Part shown: positions 35,792-45,047 of the stretch, in pieces
Numbering within the stretch: the first letter of the stretch is position 1
Layout: each line of letters opens with the position of its first letter
Source of the DNA: CADEDH01 sp047974625
GTDB taxonomy: Bacteria > Actinomycetota > Acidimicrobiia > Acidimicrobiales > SZUA-35
Reading direction: 5' to 3'
DNA length: 64,000 nucleotides
Assembly: GCA_047974625.1 (NCBI GenBank)
Contig: JBKECK010000051.1
Location: 1-64,000, forward strand
Translations under genes and position numbers: made by a program
Notes under the pieces: generated by a model
Seen by the model: the letters and a program-made list of their open reading frames with translations, nothing else
What the model was told of the DNA's origin: nothing
The model's database searches: none

Positions 35792-37027
35792 TCAGCCGGT
35801 CCATCCGGAGATGGCCCGGGCCACCAGCTCCATGGGGTGGGCCACCGGTACGCCGGCGGCGGCGAGATGGAGGGCGCAGCCCGGGTTGGCGCTCGCCACC
35901 ACGTCCACCCCGGCCCGGTCGATGGCCGCCGTCTTCCGGTCTCGGATCGCCGACGCCATCGTCGGTTCCAGCACGGAGTAGGCCCCTCCGGCCCCGCAGC
36001 ACAGGCCGTCGTCGTCGAGCTCGACCAGCTCGGCCACGTGGGGGCCGAGGACCACCCGGGTGGCCTCGTGAGCCCGCTGGACGTGGCGGAGATGGCACGG
36101 GTCCTGGATGCCGACCCGCAAGGGCAGCGGATCCACCGCCGGCAACCGGTGGATGGCCGCGGCGACGAGCTCGGTGGCGTCGAGAACCCGATCGGCGAAG
36201 GCGACCGCCTCGGGGGTCCCGAGGAGCTCTCCGTACCCCTCGAGCGCGGCGCCGCACCCGGCCGAATCCACCGCGACGGGCTGGTCGCCGTCCAGGGCGG
36301 CCATGGTGGCCGCGGCCAGGGTTCGGGCCCGGTCGGCCAGCCCGGCGTGGCTGTGGAGGGCCCCGCAGCACGGGGCCCGATCGCCGGACGGGGTAACCGA
36401 GAAGCCGGCGGCCTCGAGCACAGTCAGGGTGGCGGTGTGAACGGGCCGCTGCCAGGCGTCCATGACGCACCCGGTGAACAACCAGACCGGGGTGGCCGGG
36501 TCGAGGCCGGCCTCCATCGCCGCCGGGCCGGCGGTGGGAGCGTGCGCCGCCTCCGGTCGTAGGGGTGGCGGTCGCAGCGGCAACCGGTCGGGCACCGGGA
36601 GCCGACCGGGAACCAGGCGGAGCCGCTGGGCCACGGCCAGGGCGCTGGTCCCCGCCCGCAGCAGGCGAGGGTGGGCCAACGCCTCCAGGGCCAGCCGCTG
36701 CCACCATGGAGCGGTCCGGCCGGCGCCGGCCAGGGCGGTTCGGGTCTGCTCGATCAGATGGCCGTAGGGCACGGAACTAGGGCAGGCCGGTTCACAACCC
36801 CGGCACTGGACGCAGGTGTCGAAGGCGGCCTGGATCTGGTCGGTGACCGGCGCCCCGTCGTTGGCCACGGCCCGCATGAGGGCGATCCGACCCCGGGGCG
36901 AGAACGCCTCGTCCCCGGTCACCCGGAAGGTCGGGCACGACGGCAGGCACAGGCCGCACTGGACACAGGTGTTGAGCTCGTCGGGATCCAGACCGAGGTC
37001 GACGGAGCCCGGGGGGCGACGCATCAT
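35792..37027 (-). CDS. glcF: Glycolate oxidase iron-sulfur subunit
   Basis: 411 residues. Two N-terminal [4Fe-4S] motifs (CVQCGLCLPSCPTF and CVQCRGCEPACPSSVPYG) are followed by two CCG domains (RAPCCGALHSHAG, and LDDDGLCCGAGGAYSVLEP). This is the electron-transfer subunit that takes electrons from the FAD subunits oxidising glycolate or another 2-hydroxyacid to quinone. Third gene of glcD-glcE-glcF. Confidence 0.92.
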   Translation of the reverse strand: MMRRPPGSVDLGLDPDELNTCVQCGLCLPSCPTFRVTGDEAFSPRGRIALMRAVANDGAPVTDQIQAAFDTCVQCRGCEPACPSSVPYGHLIEQTRTALAGAGRTAPWWQRLALEALAHPRLLRAGTSALAVAQRLRLVPGRLPVPDRLPLRPPPLRPEAAHAPTAGPAAMEAGLDPATPVWLFTGCVMDAWQRPVHTATLTVLEAAGFSVTPSGDRAPCCGALHSHAGLADRARTLAAATMAALDGDQPVAVDSAGCGAALEGYGELLGTPEAVAFADRVLDATELVAAAIHRLPAVDPLPLRVGIQDPCHLRHVQRAHEATRVVLGPHVAELVELDDDGLCCGAGGAYSVLEPTMASAIRDRKTAAIDRAGVDVVASANPGCALHLAAAGVPVAHPMELVARAISGWTG

Positions 37028-37112
37028 GGCTACCTCCGGAGGGATGGGGGCGGGGGGAACGGGGCCGTCCGCCCGGCGGGCGACGGGGCTGGGAGCGACC
37101 GGGCACGGCCGG

Positions 37113-38132
37113 TCACGGTCGACCCAGGGAACGGCCGGGGGCGAGCCGCCCGGTCGGATCGAAGTTGTGTTTCAGCCGGGCCGACACGGCGGCCACCGGG
37201 CCCGGCACGGACCGGACCGGCGGGGCCGCCTCGGACCAGACCGTACCGACCCCGATCGAGGCCACGAAGGGTCCCGGTTCCCGGGGCGGCAGGACCTCGG
37301 GACCGGAGGGACCGGTCGGATCGTCGAGGCCGGTCGGACCGTCGGGCCCGGAACCGAGAAGACGGAGCTGGGCCGGGGTGAGCGACCACCGGTGGGCGGG
37401 CCGGGGTGGCGGGCCGTCCACCTCCACCCAGTGGCCGAGCCCGGCCAGGCGGGACTGGTCGGCGTCGACGTCGGCGGCGTGCCCCTCCAGCTCCACCCAC
37501 GACCACCGCCCGTCCCACAGGACCGCGCCGGGGCGGAGGACGGCCCGCCCGGCGAGGAACGGGTCGGCGCCGTCGGAGCGCAGCCAGCGGTTCGTCCCGG
37601 GCCGGGGGTTGGTGCGCAGGATCACCTCGGCCAGCAGACCGAGGGTGCCGAGGGAGCCCGCCATCAGGCGGGGTAGATCGAACCCGGTCACGTTCTTGAC
37701 CGTGGGACCGCCACCGGTGACGACCCTTCCCTCGGCCGACACGTAGCGGACCTGGAGGACCGACGCCGCCACCGTGCCCCGGCCCCGCCGGCCGAGATGG
37801 TCGCGACCCACCGCCACGGCCCCGCCGACGGTCCCGCCCCGGTCCGGCAGGGCGCACCGCTGCCCCCGCTCGGCCAGGACGCCGTCGAGGTCGACCACCG
37901 GTGTCCCGGCCAGCACCCGCACCGTCATCTCGGCCGGGGTGTAGTCGACGACGCCGCTGGGGGCGGTGACGATGCGCACCCCGGGTTCGAGGTGGCCGCC
38001 CACGGTCCAGGCGGTACCGGACCCGCGAGCGGCCACGGGCCCGGTGTCCCCCACCTCGTCGGCGAACTCGGCCACCGCCGGATGGGCCGGGGCCCGCCCG
38101 TCGGCCGGACCGGCCACCGGCTCGGCGCTCAT
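37113..38132 (-). CDS. glcE: Glycolate oxidase FAD-binding subunit GlcE
   Basis: 339 residues. A short FAD_binding_4 protein with GSGTAWTVGG, DRGGTVGGAVAVGRDH, RGRGTVAASVLQVRYVSAEG, VKNVTGFDLPRLMAGSLGTLGL and C-terminal LKHNFDPTGRLAPGR, all typical of GlcE. The ATG at 38130-38132 overlaps the glcD stop (ATGA). A Pro/Gly-rich insert near residue 265 is not usual for the family. Confidence 0.9.
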   Translation of the reverse strand: MSAEPVAGPADGRAPAHPAVAEFADEVGDTGPVAARGSGTAWTVGGHLEPGVRIVTAPSGVVDYTPAEMTVRVLAGTPVVDLDGVLAERGQRCALPDRGGTVGGAVAVGRDHLGRRGRGTVAASVLQVRYVSAEGRVVTGGGPTVKNVTGFDLPRLMAGSLGTLGLLAEVILRTNPRPGTNRWLRSDGADPFLAGRAVLRPGAVLWDGRWSWVELEGHAADVDADQSRLAGLGHWVEVDGPPPRPAHRWSLTPAQLRLLGSGPDGPTGLDDPTGPSGPEVLPPREPGPFVASIGVGTVWSEAAPPVRSVPGPVAAVSARLKHNFDPTGRLAPGRSLGRP

Positions 38133-39628
38133 CCCCACACCCCCGTGGGCACGGAGCGGAGGGCCTGGATGTCGGCGCAGCTGTGGCCGGAGGGGATGAC
38201 CTTGCCGGGGTTGGCCCGGCAGTCGGGGTCGAAGGCGGCCCGCAGGCGGTTCTGATGGTCGAGGTCGTCGTCGGTGAACAACCGCTCCATGTACGCCTGC
38301 TTCTCCACCCCGATCCCGTGCTCCCCCGACAGGACCCCGCCGGCGGCCAAGGAGGCGGCCAGGATGTCGGCCCCGGCCGCGTGCACCTTCTCCAGCATCC
38401 CCGGTTCGCGGGCGTCGAACACCAGCAGGGGGTGGAGGTTGCCGTCACCGGCGTGGAAGACGTTCATCACCAGGACCCCGTGGTGGTCGGCGATGGTGTA
38501 GATCTCCTCGAGGACGGCGCCGAGCCGGGATCGGGGGACCACGGTGTCGTGGAGGTAGTAGTCGGGGGCGATCTGGGCCACGGCCCCGAACGCCGTCTTC
38601 CGCCCCTTCCACAACAGGTCCCGTTCCTGGTCGTCGGCGGCCAACCGGATGGTGGTGGCGTCGTGGTCCCGGGCGATGGCGGCGATGCGTTCGGCGTCGA
38701 TGGCCGTACCGGCCTCGGCCCCGTCCACCTCGGCCAGCAGGACGGCGGCGGCGTCGGTCGGGTACCCGGCGTGGACGTAGTTCTCGACCGCCCGGGTGAT
38801 CCGCTGGTCCATGACCTCGAGCGCCGCCGGCACGATCCCGGCGGCGATTATGGCGCTGACGGTGGCGGCCGCCGACTCGACGGTGGGGAAACCCATGAGC
38901 AGGGTGCGCACCGCGGGCGGATCCGGGGTGATGGCCACCGCGATACGGGTGGCGATACCCAGCGTGCCCTCTCCCCCCACGAAGGCGCCGCGCAGGTCGT
39001 AGCCGGCCGGTTCGGCGTCGAGGCCCCCGAGCACGGTCACCTCACCGGTGGGGAGGACCACCTCGATGGCCCGGATGTGGGGATTGGTCACCCCGTAGGC
39101 CAGGCAGTGGGGCCCGCCAGAGTTGTTGGCCACGTTGCCCCCGATCGTGCAGACCTGCTGGCTCGACGGGTCGGGGGCGAAGTGAAACCCGTGCCGGTGC
39201 AGGGCCCGGGTCAGGTCGAGGTTGATGACACCGGGACCGACCCAGGCGACCCCGTTCTCGACGTCGACCTCGTGGATCCGGTTCATCCGGGTGAGGGCAA
39301 CCACGATCGGCCCGCCGAGGGGGATGGCCCCGCCGGCGAGGCCGGTGCCGGCCCCCCGGGGGACGACGGCCCTCCGGTGCCGGTTGGCGATGGCCACGAT
39401 GGCGGCCACCTCCTCGGTGGAGACGGGGAAGCAGATCGGACCCGAGACACCCCCGTCGAAGATCGAGGCATCGTGGGCGAACAGGGCCCGCTCGGCCGAA
39501 TCGTCACGGACCCGGTCATCCGCGAGGGCAGCCCGGAGCTCGGTCACCATCGGATCGGCCGGTGGGCCCGGGTCGGATCGGCCGGCGCCGGGAAGCCAGC
39601 GTCGGGACCGACGCAGTCGAGGAATCAT
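38129..39628 (-). CDS. glcD: Glycolate oxidase FAD subunit GlcD
   Basis: 499 residues. FAD_binding_4 domain: VPRGAGTGLAGGAIPLGG, VGPGVINLDLTRAL, DPSSQQVCTIGGNVANNSGG and GAFVGGEGTLGI. FAD oxidase C domain: NVFHAGDGNLHPLLVFD and GGVLSGEHGIGVEKQAYM. The ATG at 39626-39628 is chosen over a longer upstream frame. It leads the glcDEF operon and is divergent from the hydrolase gene at 39720. Substrate could be glycolate or D-lactate. Confidence 0.93.
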   Translation of the reverse strand: MIPRLRRSRRWLPGAGRSDPGPPADPMVTELRAALADDRVRDDSAERALFAHDASIFDGGVSGPICFPVSTEEVAAIVAIANRHRRAVVPRGAGTGLAGGAIPLGGPIVVALTRMNRIHEVDVENGVAWVGPGVINLDLTRALHRHGFHFAPDPSSQQVCTIGGNVANNSGGPHCLAYGVTNPHIRAIEVVLPTGEVTVLGGLDAEPAGYDLRGAFVGGEGTLGIATRIAVAITPDPPAVRTLLMGFPTVESAAATVSAIIAAGIVPAALEVMDQRITRAVENYVHAGYPTDAAAVLLAEVDGAEAGTAIDAERIAAIARDHDATTIRLAADDQERDLLWKGRKTAFGAVAQIAPDYYLHDTVVPRSRLGAVLEEIYTIADHHGVLVMNVFHAGDGNLHPLLVFDAREPGMLEKVHAAGADILAASLAAGGVLSGEHGIGVEKQAYMERLFTDDDLDHQNRLRAAFDPDCRANPGKVIPSGHSCADIQALRSVPTGVWG

Positions 39629-39719
39629 GACCCAACGATGGCCGACCGGCCGGCCCGGCGCACCGTTGACCCCCCGGATTTTCGTTCCCGCCGGTGGAGT
39701 GCAGTAGTTTGAGAGACTG

Positions 39720-40856
39720 ATGTCGGACACGTCAACCACCCAGGAACTGCGGGAGGAGCGTCGTCCCGCCCGCGAAGAGGCCGAGGAAGTCGCTCCCGGA
39801 GTGCTGAGGATCCAGCTCCCGATCTCGATGCCCGGGCTGGGTCACGTCAACTGCTACGCCATGGAGGACAGCCAGGGGGTCACCCTGGTGGATCCGGGGC
39901 TGCCCGGTCCCACCACTTGGCGCCAGCTGAAACGGCGCCTGTCGGCGGCCGGCCTTCCGATCGAGCGGGTCCATACCGTGGTCATCACCCACTCCCACCC
40001 GGATCATTTCGGTCAGGCGGCCCGGTTCCGGTCCCGGTACGGAGCGGAAATCATCACCCACCACAGCTTCCGGACCTTCATGGACCCGGCGGCGGAGATC
40101 GACGACGACGACATCGAGACCGTTTTCGAGCCGGGCCCCGACGGTTCCCTCGATCATCTCCCCGCCGAGTTCGACCCCGATCAGGCAGTCGCCGCCATCG
40201 GCCCCTTGGAGGAAGGGCCCATGGCCCGGACGACACCCTGGGGGGGTGCCCCGTTCCAGCTGCCGCTCGCCCGCCGCATGCGCTACTGGGCCATGCGGTA
40301 CGCGGCCGGCCGTTTCGTCTCCACCCCATCGCCCAGTCGGGGGGTGGACGAGGCCGACGTGATCACGATCGGCGGTCGGGAATGGGTGGCGGTCCACACA
40401 CCGGGACACACCCGGGATCACCTTTGCCTCTGGGATCCCGCCCACGGGGTGATGATCAGCGGCGACCACGTGCTCCCGACGATCACCCCGCACATCTCCG
40501 GCCTCGGCGCCACCGTCGATCCCCTAGCCGACTTCTTCTCCAGCCTGGACCGTATGGCCGGGTTCAAGGGCATCGACGTGGTCCTGCCCGCCCACGGCCT
40601 CGAATTCGCCGATCTGGCCGGCCGGGCCGAGGCCATCAAGGAGCACCACGAAGAGCGGTTGACCACCCTCCGCGAGGCCGGGGACTCCCTCGGTCAGGGG
40701 ACGGTGGAAGACTATATGCGGGTGCTCTTCAAGCCCCGATCCTGGGGATCTATGGCGGAAAGCGAAACCTACGCCCACCTCGAACATCTTCGCCTCCTCC
40801 ATCAGGCCAGCGTGTCGAGTGACGGCTCCCAACTGCGGTATGAGATGGCCGACTGA
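39720..40856 (+). CDS. Metallo-beta-lactamase-fold hydrolase
   Basis: 378 residues. The metal motif is THSHPDHFG, with later ligands in TPGHTRDHLCLW, SGDHVLPTI and LPAHGLEF. N-terminal LGHVNCYAMEDSQGVTLVDPGLP is typical of glyoxalase-II-like members. The C-terminal segment (EHHEERLTTL) resembles the winged-helix domain of LACTB2-like proteins. Substrate unknown; thioester or lactone hydrolysis is plausible. Confidence 0.9.
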   Translation: MSDTSTTQELREERRPAREEAEEVAPGVLRIQLPISMPGLGHVNCYAMEDSQGVTLVDPGLPGPTTWRQLKRRLSAAGLPIERVHTVVITHSHPDHFGQAARFRSRYGAEIITHHSFRTFMDPAAEIDDDDIETVFEPGPDGSLDHLPAEFDPDQAVAAIGPLEEGPMARTTPWGGAPFQLPLARRMRYWAMRYAAGRFVSTPSPSRGVDEADVITIGGREWVAVHTPGHTRDHLCLWDPAHGVMISGDHVLPTITPHISGLGATVDPLADFFSSLDRMAGFKGIDVVLPAHGLEFADLAGRAEAIKEHHEERLTTLREAGDSLGQGTVEDYMRVLFKPRSWGSMAESETYAHLEHLRLLHQASVSSDGSQLRYEMAD

Positions 40857-41293
40857 ATCACGGGTCGAGTAGGTAATAGCTGCGCTCGGATTGGGCGGTT
40901 GTGGGCGCCGCCGGATCGGCGTGCACAGGAGCAGGAACACCCGCCTTCCGCCTGGGCAATTTCCGCCAACCCTCCAACAACCATCGACTAGCTCTTGGTC
41001 TGGCCAGCCTCAACAGCTATGCTTTCCCGGTCCGTGATGGTCAGGTAGCCATCGCGGAGACGACAACTCAGATTCCCTCAGGCGGCTTTGAGGGACGACA
41101 GCGCACGAACCAGGCTCCCCGGGTTCCGGGGGTGGAGCCCGACCCCCAGGGTTCCGTGTTCAGCGTATTCGCGTTCTTGCCGCCCAAGTTCGGGGCGTGG
41201 CTGGTGCGCGGCGGCACGGCCACGCCCCTCGTCGTTCCCGGTGGTCACCACCCCATCACCCGAGGCCACCCCGTCACCCCGGGACCGGCCCCG
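40857..41293. other. 437-bp convergent region of lower GC, no supported gene
   Basis: The first 250 bp are clearly less GC-rich than the flanks, suggesting foreign or decayed DNA. A 6-bp stem GGGGGT/ACCCCC with an 8-nt loop occupies 41128-41147 and may be a terminator. On the minus strand two short open stretches in one frame (41078-41269, and the codons just beyond its TGA) look faintly protein-like, but I recognise nothing. Confidence 0.45.
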
Positions 41294-41869
41294 TCACCCG
41301 GGGCCGACGAGTAGGCCGGCCACCGCTCCGGCGGCCAGCACCGGGCCGTAGGCCATCCGGCGGGGCCGGCTCCGGCCGCCCGCCATGATCCCCACGGCCG
41401 CCACCCCGCCCACCAGGGCGGTGACGGCCACCGCGGTGGTGAGGGCACCACCGCCCGCCCACCGCAGCAAGGCCACGAGCGGGAACACCAGCTTCACGTC
41501 CCCCAGGCCCAGGCCCCCGGCCCACCAACCGAGGTAGAACAACCCCGACGCACCCAGACCGGTGAGCAATGGCGGCACCAGGGCCGAGGGGGCCGCCTCG
41601 GCCAGCGCGTGGCCGGCTAGGAAGGCCACCACAGCCAGGGTCAGGGGCCCGACCACCGCGTTGGGAAGCCGGTGCTCCCGGAGGTCGATGACGCTCAGGA
41701 TCCCGAGGGTGGCGGTGACCGCGCCCAAGGCCACGGCGTCGAGGGGGAGGGTCCACCATCTCAGCACGACCGAGACCACCGCCGCCGTCACCACCACGGC
41801 CGGGCCGCACCGTCCGATCCGTGCCCCGATGGTGGTGCGCGCCAGGTTCACCGCTTCCGGCGCCGTCAC
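41294..41869 (-). CDS. A24 family prepilin peptidase
   Basis: 191 residues, mostly membrane helices. The two catalytic Asp motifs of type IV prepilin peptidases are present: SVIDLREHRLPN and GGLGLGDVKLVFPLVAL. The N-terminal methyltransferase domain of PilD is absent, as in the short archaeal/actinobacterial TadV-like form. No pilin gene is adjacent. The GTG at 41869 has GGGAGG upstream; a GTG at 41887 is possible. Confidence 0.85.
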   Translation of the reverse strand: MTAPEAVNLARTTIGARIGRCGPAVVVTAAVVSVVLRWWTLPLDAVALGAVTATLGILSVIDLREHRLPNAVVGPLTLAVVAFLAGHALAEAAPSALVPPLLTGLGASGLFYLGWWAGGLGLGDVKLVFPLVALLRWAGGGALTTAVAVTALVGGVAAVGIMAGGRSRPRRMAYGPVLAAGAVAGLLVGPG

Positions 41870-41918
41870 GCTCCGTCCCCCTCCCACCGGATCCCACCCG
41901 GCACCCTACGCTGGGTTG

Positions 41919-44900
41919 GTGGCCAAGTCGATCAGCTGCGGGCACTGCGGTGGCACCCACGGATCGGTGGCTGAGGTGCGCGCCTGCTCGCTCACCTCCC
42001 CACCCTCCCACTCCGCCGGGGCGCCGCCTCCCCCCGAGCCCACCCGTCGACGGCGTGACCCCGGACCGGGACCGGTCGCGGCGGCCGGAACCGGTGCCCC
42101 GGCCGAGGTCGTGGCCCTGCCCGGACCCCCGGAGCGATGGGCCGGCCCGGAGGCGTTGGGTCGAGGCCTGGTCGTTCCCGCCGGTGACCCCGTCCCGGCC
42201 CCGTGGACGGATCGGCCCCGGATCGCGGCCTCGGTCGACGCCGACGCCGACACGGTGGCCCGGTTGCACCACGCCTGGCGCCTACGGGAACGGGTGGTCG
42301 TCGACTGGTCGGGCCCGTGGCCGCCGGCCGAGTCCGGCCCGTTCGACGTGCCCTTCTCCGCCCTGGCCCCCGACACCGAGCTCCCCGGCGAACGGCTCCG
42401 GTTCGTGGTCACCGCCAACACGGTGGTGGCCGTGACCGACCAGGTCACCTTCGCCCCCACGACGGACGCCGTCCGGCTCGGGTCAACCGTCCCGGACTCG
42501 TCCGGTACCCCACCGGTCGGTGACGTCGCCCTCCCGGACGGGACCGTGGTCTGGGCCGACGGGGGCCCACTGTCGGTGCCAGCGGCCGACGAGCTGGACC
42601 CAACAGTCCCCGTCGTCCCCCGGGTCCACCTGACGGCGGGTCGGCTCCGGGCCGTGGCGCCGTCACCCACCCGGCCCAACGCCGAGCTGGCCCCCGACCA
42701 GTTGGCCGCGGTGGCCCACCCGGGCGGGCCGGCCCGGATCATCGCCCCCGCCGGCTCGGGCAAGACGAGGGTCATCACCGAACGCACCCGGCACCTGGTA
42801 GCCGGCCGGGGCCTCCACCCGGCCGCCGTCTCCCTGGTGGCCTACAACCGTCGGGCCCGAGCGGAGATGGCGGCCCGGTTGGACGACGTCGCCGGCCTGG
42901 ACATCCGCACCCTCAACAGCCTGGCCCTGGCCATCGCCACCGGCCGCCGCCCGTTCACCGGATCCACGGTCCGAGACCGGGCCACCATTGACGAGCTCGA
43001 CGCCCGCCGCCTCCTGGAACGACTCGTCCCGGGGCGCCGGCGCCGGGCGCTGACCGACCCCCTGGAACCGTGGATCGACGCCCTGTCCGCCTGCCGGCTC
43101 GGGTTGCGCGATCCGGCCGAGGTGGAGGAGGCCTACGGGGCCGACGTGACCGGCTTCGTCGAGCTGATCGCCCGGTACCGGGAGGAGCTGGCCCGCCGGG
43201 GCCAGCTCGACTACGACGAGCAGATCCTGGCCGCCATCGAGGTGCTCTGCACCGACCCGGCGGCCCGCGCCGCGGCCCGGGCCGCCGCTCCGGTCCTGCT
43301 GGTCGACGAGTTCCAGGACCTGACGCCCGCCCACCTGTTGCTCATCCGCCTCATCGCCGGGCCCGCCGCCGAGGTGTTCGCGGTCGGCGACGACGACCAG
43401 ACCATCTACGGGTACACGGGGGCCTCCCCCACCTGGCTGATCGAGTTCGACCGCTTTTTCCCCGGCTCGGTCAACCACCCCCTCACCGTCAACTACCGGT
43501 GCCCGCCGGCCGTGGTCACCGCGGCCACCAACCTCCTCAGCCACAACCGTCGCCGGGTCCCGAAGAAGGTGGATCCTGCCCCGGGACGGCCGGACACCGA
43601 CGCCATGTGGATCACCGGGGGGACCCTTCCCGGCCCCGGGCCCGGCCCGGTCCGCTCGGCCTCGGCCCCCACCCCCGAACCCGGCCCGTCCGGTCCGGAC
43701 GGGCCGGGACTCCCCCTCGACCCGGCCGGCCGCACCGGTGAACGGGTGCTGGTCGACCATGTGCGGGAGCTCCTCAACGGTGGGGCCGGCCCGGGGGATG
43801 TGGCCGTCCTGGCCCGGGTCAACGCGGCCCTGCTCGCCCCCCTGCTCCACCTGGCCGACGCCGGCATCCCGGTGGGCCGCCCCCCGGGGGTCGACAGCCG
43901 CATGCTGGAACGGTCGGGGACCGGGGCTGCCCTGGCCTGGCTCCGCCTGGCCGCCGCGCCCGAGCAGCGCCTCTCGGGCGACGACCTGCGTGCCGTCCTG
44001 CGGCGACCCCCCCGCTCCCTCCATCCCCGCATCGCCGACTGGGTGTGCGAGCAGACCTCGGTGGCCGACCTGCGGCGCCTCGCCGGCCGCCTCAACAACG
44101 AACGGGACGCCGGGACGGTGGCCGGCCTGGCCAACGACATCGCCGACCTCCGCTCCCGCCACGAACGGCAGGTCCCCGCCGGTGATCTGCTCGACGTCGT
44201 GTATCACGAGATCGGGCTCATGGGGGCGGCCAGCCAGCTCGACCGGTCCCAACGTGTGGCCCGCCGGGCCGCCCACGCCGACGAGCTCACCGCCCTGCGG
44301 GCCGTGGCCGACCTCGCCCCCCGGGACACCGACCTCGGCGCCTGGCTCCACGACCAGCTCGACGCCCTCCCGGCCGTGGGGGCGGCGGCCCCGTCCGGCG
44401 ACGGTGACGGGCCGCTGGTCACCCTGGCCACCATCCACGCCACGAAGGGCCTGGAGTGGCCCCACGTGGTGGTTCACCGGGTGAGTGCCGAGCTTCACCC
44501 CCACGTCCTGGCCGAGGACGTGGAGGAGGAGCGCCGAGTCATGCACGTAGCCATCACCCGGGGCCGGGAGACGGTGCTGGTCAACGCCACCGCCACCCGT
44601 GGTCCGACCGCGTCCCCGTTCGTGGCCGAACTGCTCCACGCCAGGCCCGCCGACCGACCCTGGCTGGAGGCCGCCGCACCAGTCGCCGCCAACGGGTCCG
44701 GGCGGACCTCCGGCTCCGGCTCCGGTTCCGGACGTACCCGCGGTGGTCCGGCCGAGCGGCCGGAACCATCCGGACCGGAGGAGGCGGCCCGGCGCGAGGC
44801 CCTGACCGAATGGCGGCGCGAGCGGAGCCGCACCGACGGCGTCCCGGCCTACATCGTGTTCGACAACGCCACCTTGGACGCGATCGCCGCGGGGGCCCCG

Positions 44901-45005
44901 GCCACCCTCGGCGACCTCGGCAAGGTCAAGGGGATCGGGCCGGCCAAGCTGGAACGTTACGGCGCCGACGTGCTGGCCATCCTGGCCGACCAGGCCGCCG
45001 GCTGA
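41919..45005 (+). CDS. UvrD/Rep-family DNA helicase with HRDC domain and N-terminal extension
   Basis: 1028 residues. SF1A motifs: Walker A APAGSGKTRVIT (near 279), II LLVDEFQDLTPAH, III VGDDDQTIYGYTG, IV LTVNYRCPPAV, V LATIHATKGLEWPHVV, VI RVMHVAITRGRE. The C-terminus (about 960-1028) is an HRDC domain with LGDLGKVKGIGPAKLERYG, as in mycobacterial UvrD2. The unusual part is about 270 N-terminal residues: a Cys/His cluster (CGHCGGTH...RACS) and a beta-rich region. The GTG at 41919 keeps this cluster. Confidence 0.93.
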   Translation: MAKSISCGHCGGTHGSVAEVRACSLTSPPSHSAGAPPPPEPTRRRRDPGPGPVAAAGTGAPAEVVALPGPPERWAGPEALGRGLVVPAGDPVPAPWTDRPRIAASVDADADTVARLHHAWRLRERVVVDWSGPWPPAESGPFDVPFSALAPDTELPGERLRFVVTANTVVAVTDQVTFAPTTDAVRLGSTVPDSSGTPPVGDVALPDGTVVWADGGPLSVPAADELDPTVPVVPRVHLTAGRLRAVAPSPTRPNAELAPDQLAAVAHPGGPARIIAPAGSGKTRVITERTRHLVAGRGLHPAAVSLVAYNRRARAEMAARLDDVAGLDIRTLNSLALAIATGRRPFTGSTVRDRATIDELDARRLLERLVPGRRRRALTDPLEPWIDALSACRLGLRDPAEVEEAYGADVTGFVELIARYREELARRGQLDYDEQILAAIEVLCTDPAARAAARAAAPVLLVDEFQDLTPAHLLLIRLIAGPAAEVFAVGDDDQTIYGYTGASPTWLIEFDRFFPGSVNHPLTVNYRCPPAVVTAATNLLSHNRRRVPKKVDPAPGRPDTDAMWITGGTLPGPGPGPVRSASAPTPEPGPSGPDGPGLPLDPAGRTGERVLVDHVRELLNGGAGPGDVAVLARVNAALLAPLLHLADAGIPVGRPPGVDSRMLERSGTGAALAWLRLAAAPEQRLSGDDLRAVLRRPPRSLHPRIADWVCEQTSVADLRRLAGRLNNERDAGTVAGLANDIADLRSRHERQVPAGDLLDVVYHEIGLMGAASQLDRSQRVARRAAHADELTALRAVADLAPRDTDLGAWLHDQLDALPAVGAAAPSGDGDGPLVTLATIHATKGLEWPHVVVHRVSAELHPHVLAEDVEEERRVMHVAITRGRETVLVNATATRGPTASPFVAELLHARPADRPWLEAAAPVAANGSGRTSGSGSGSGRTRGGPAERPEPSGPEEAARREALTEWRRERSRTDGVPAYIVFDNATLDAIAAGAPATLGDLGKVKGIGPAKLERYGADVLAILADQAAG

Positions 45006-45047
45006 GCGGACGGGCCGCCGGGCCGGGCACGGCGTTACCGTGGGGCC

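Noticed and set aside
41020..41269. A third selenoprotein candidate, with a TGA at 41078-41080 joining two open stretches
   Set aside because: No family match, no strong hairpin at SECIS distance and no convincing start.
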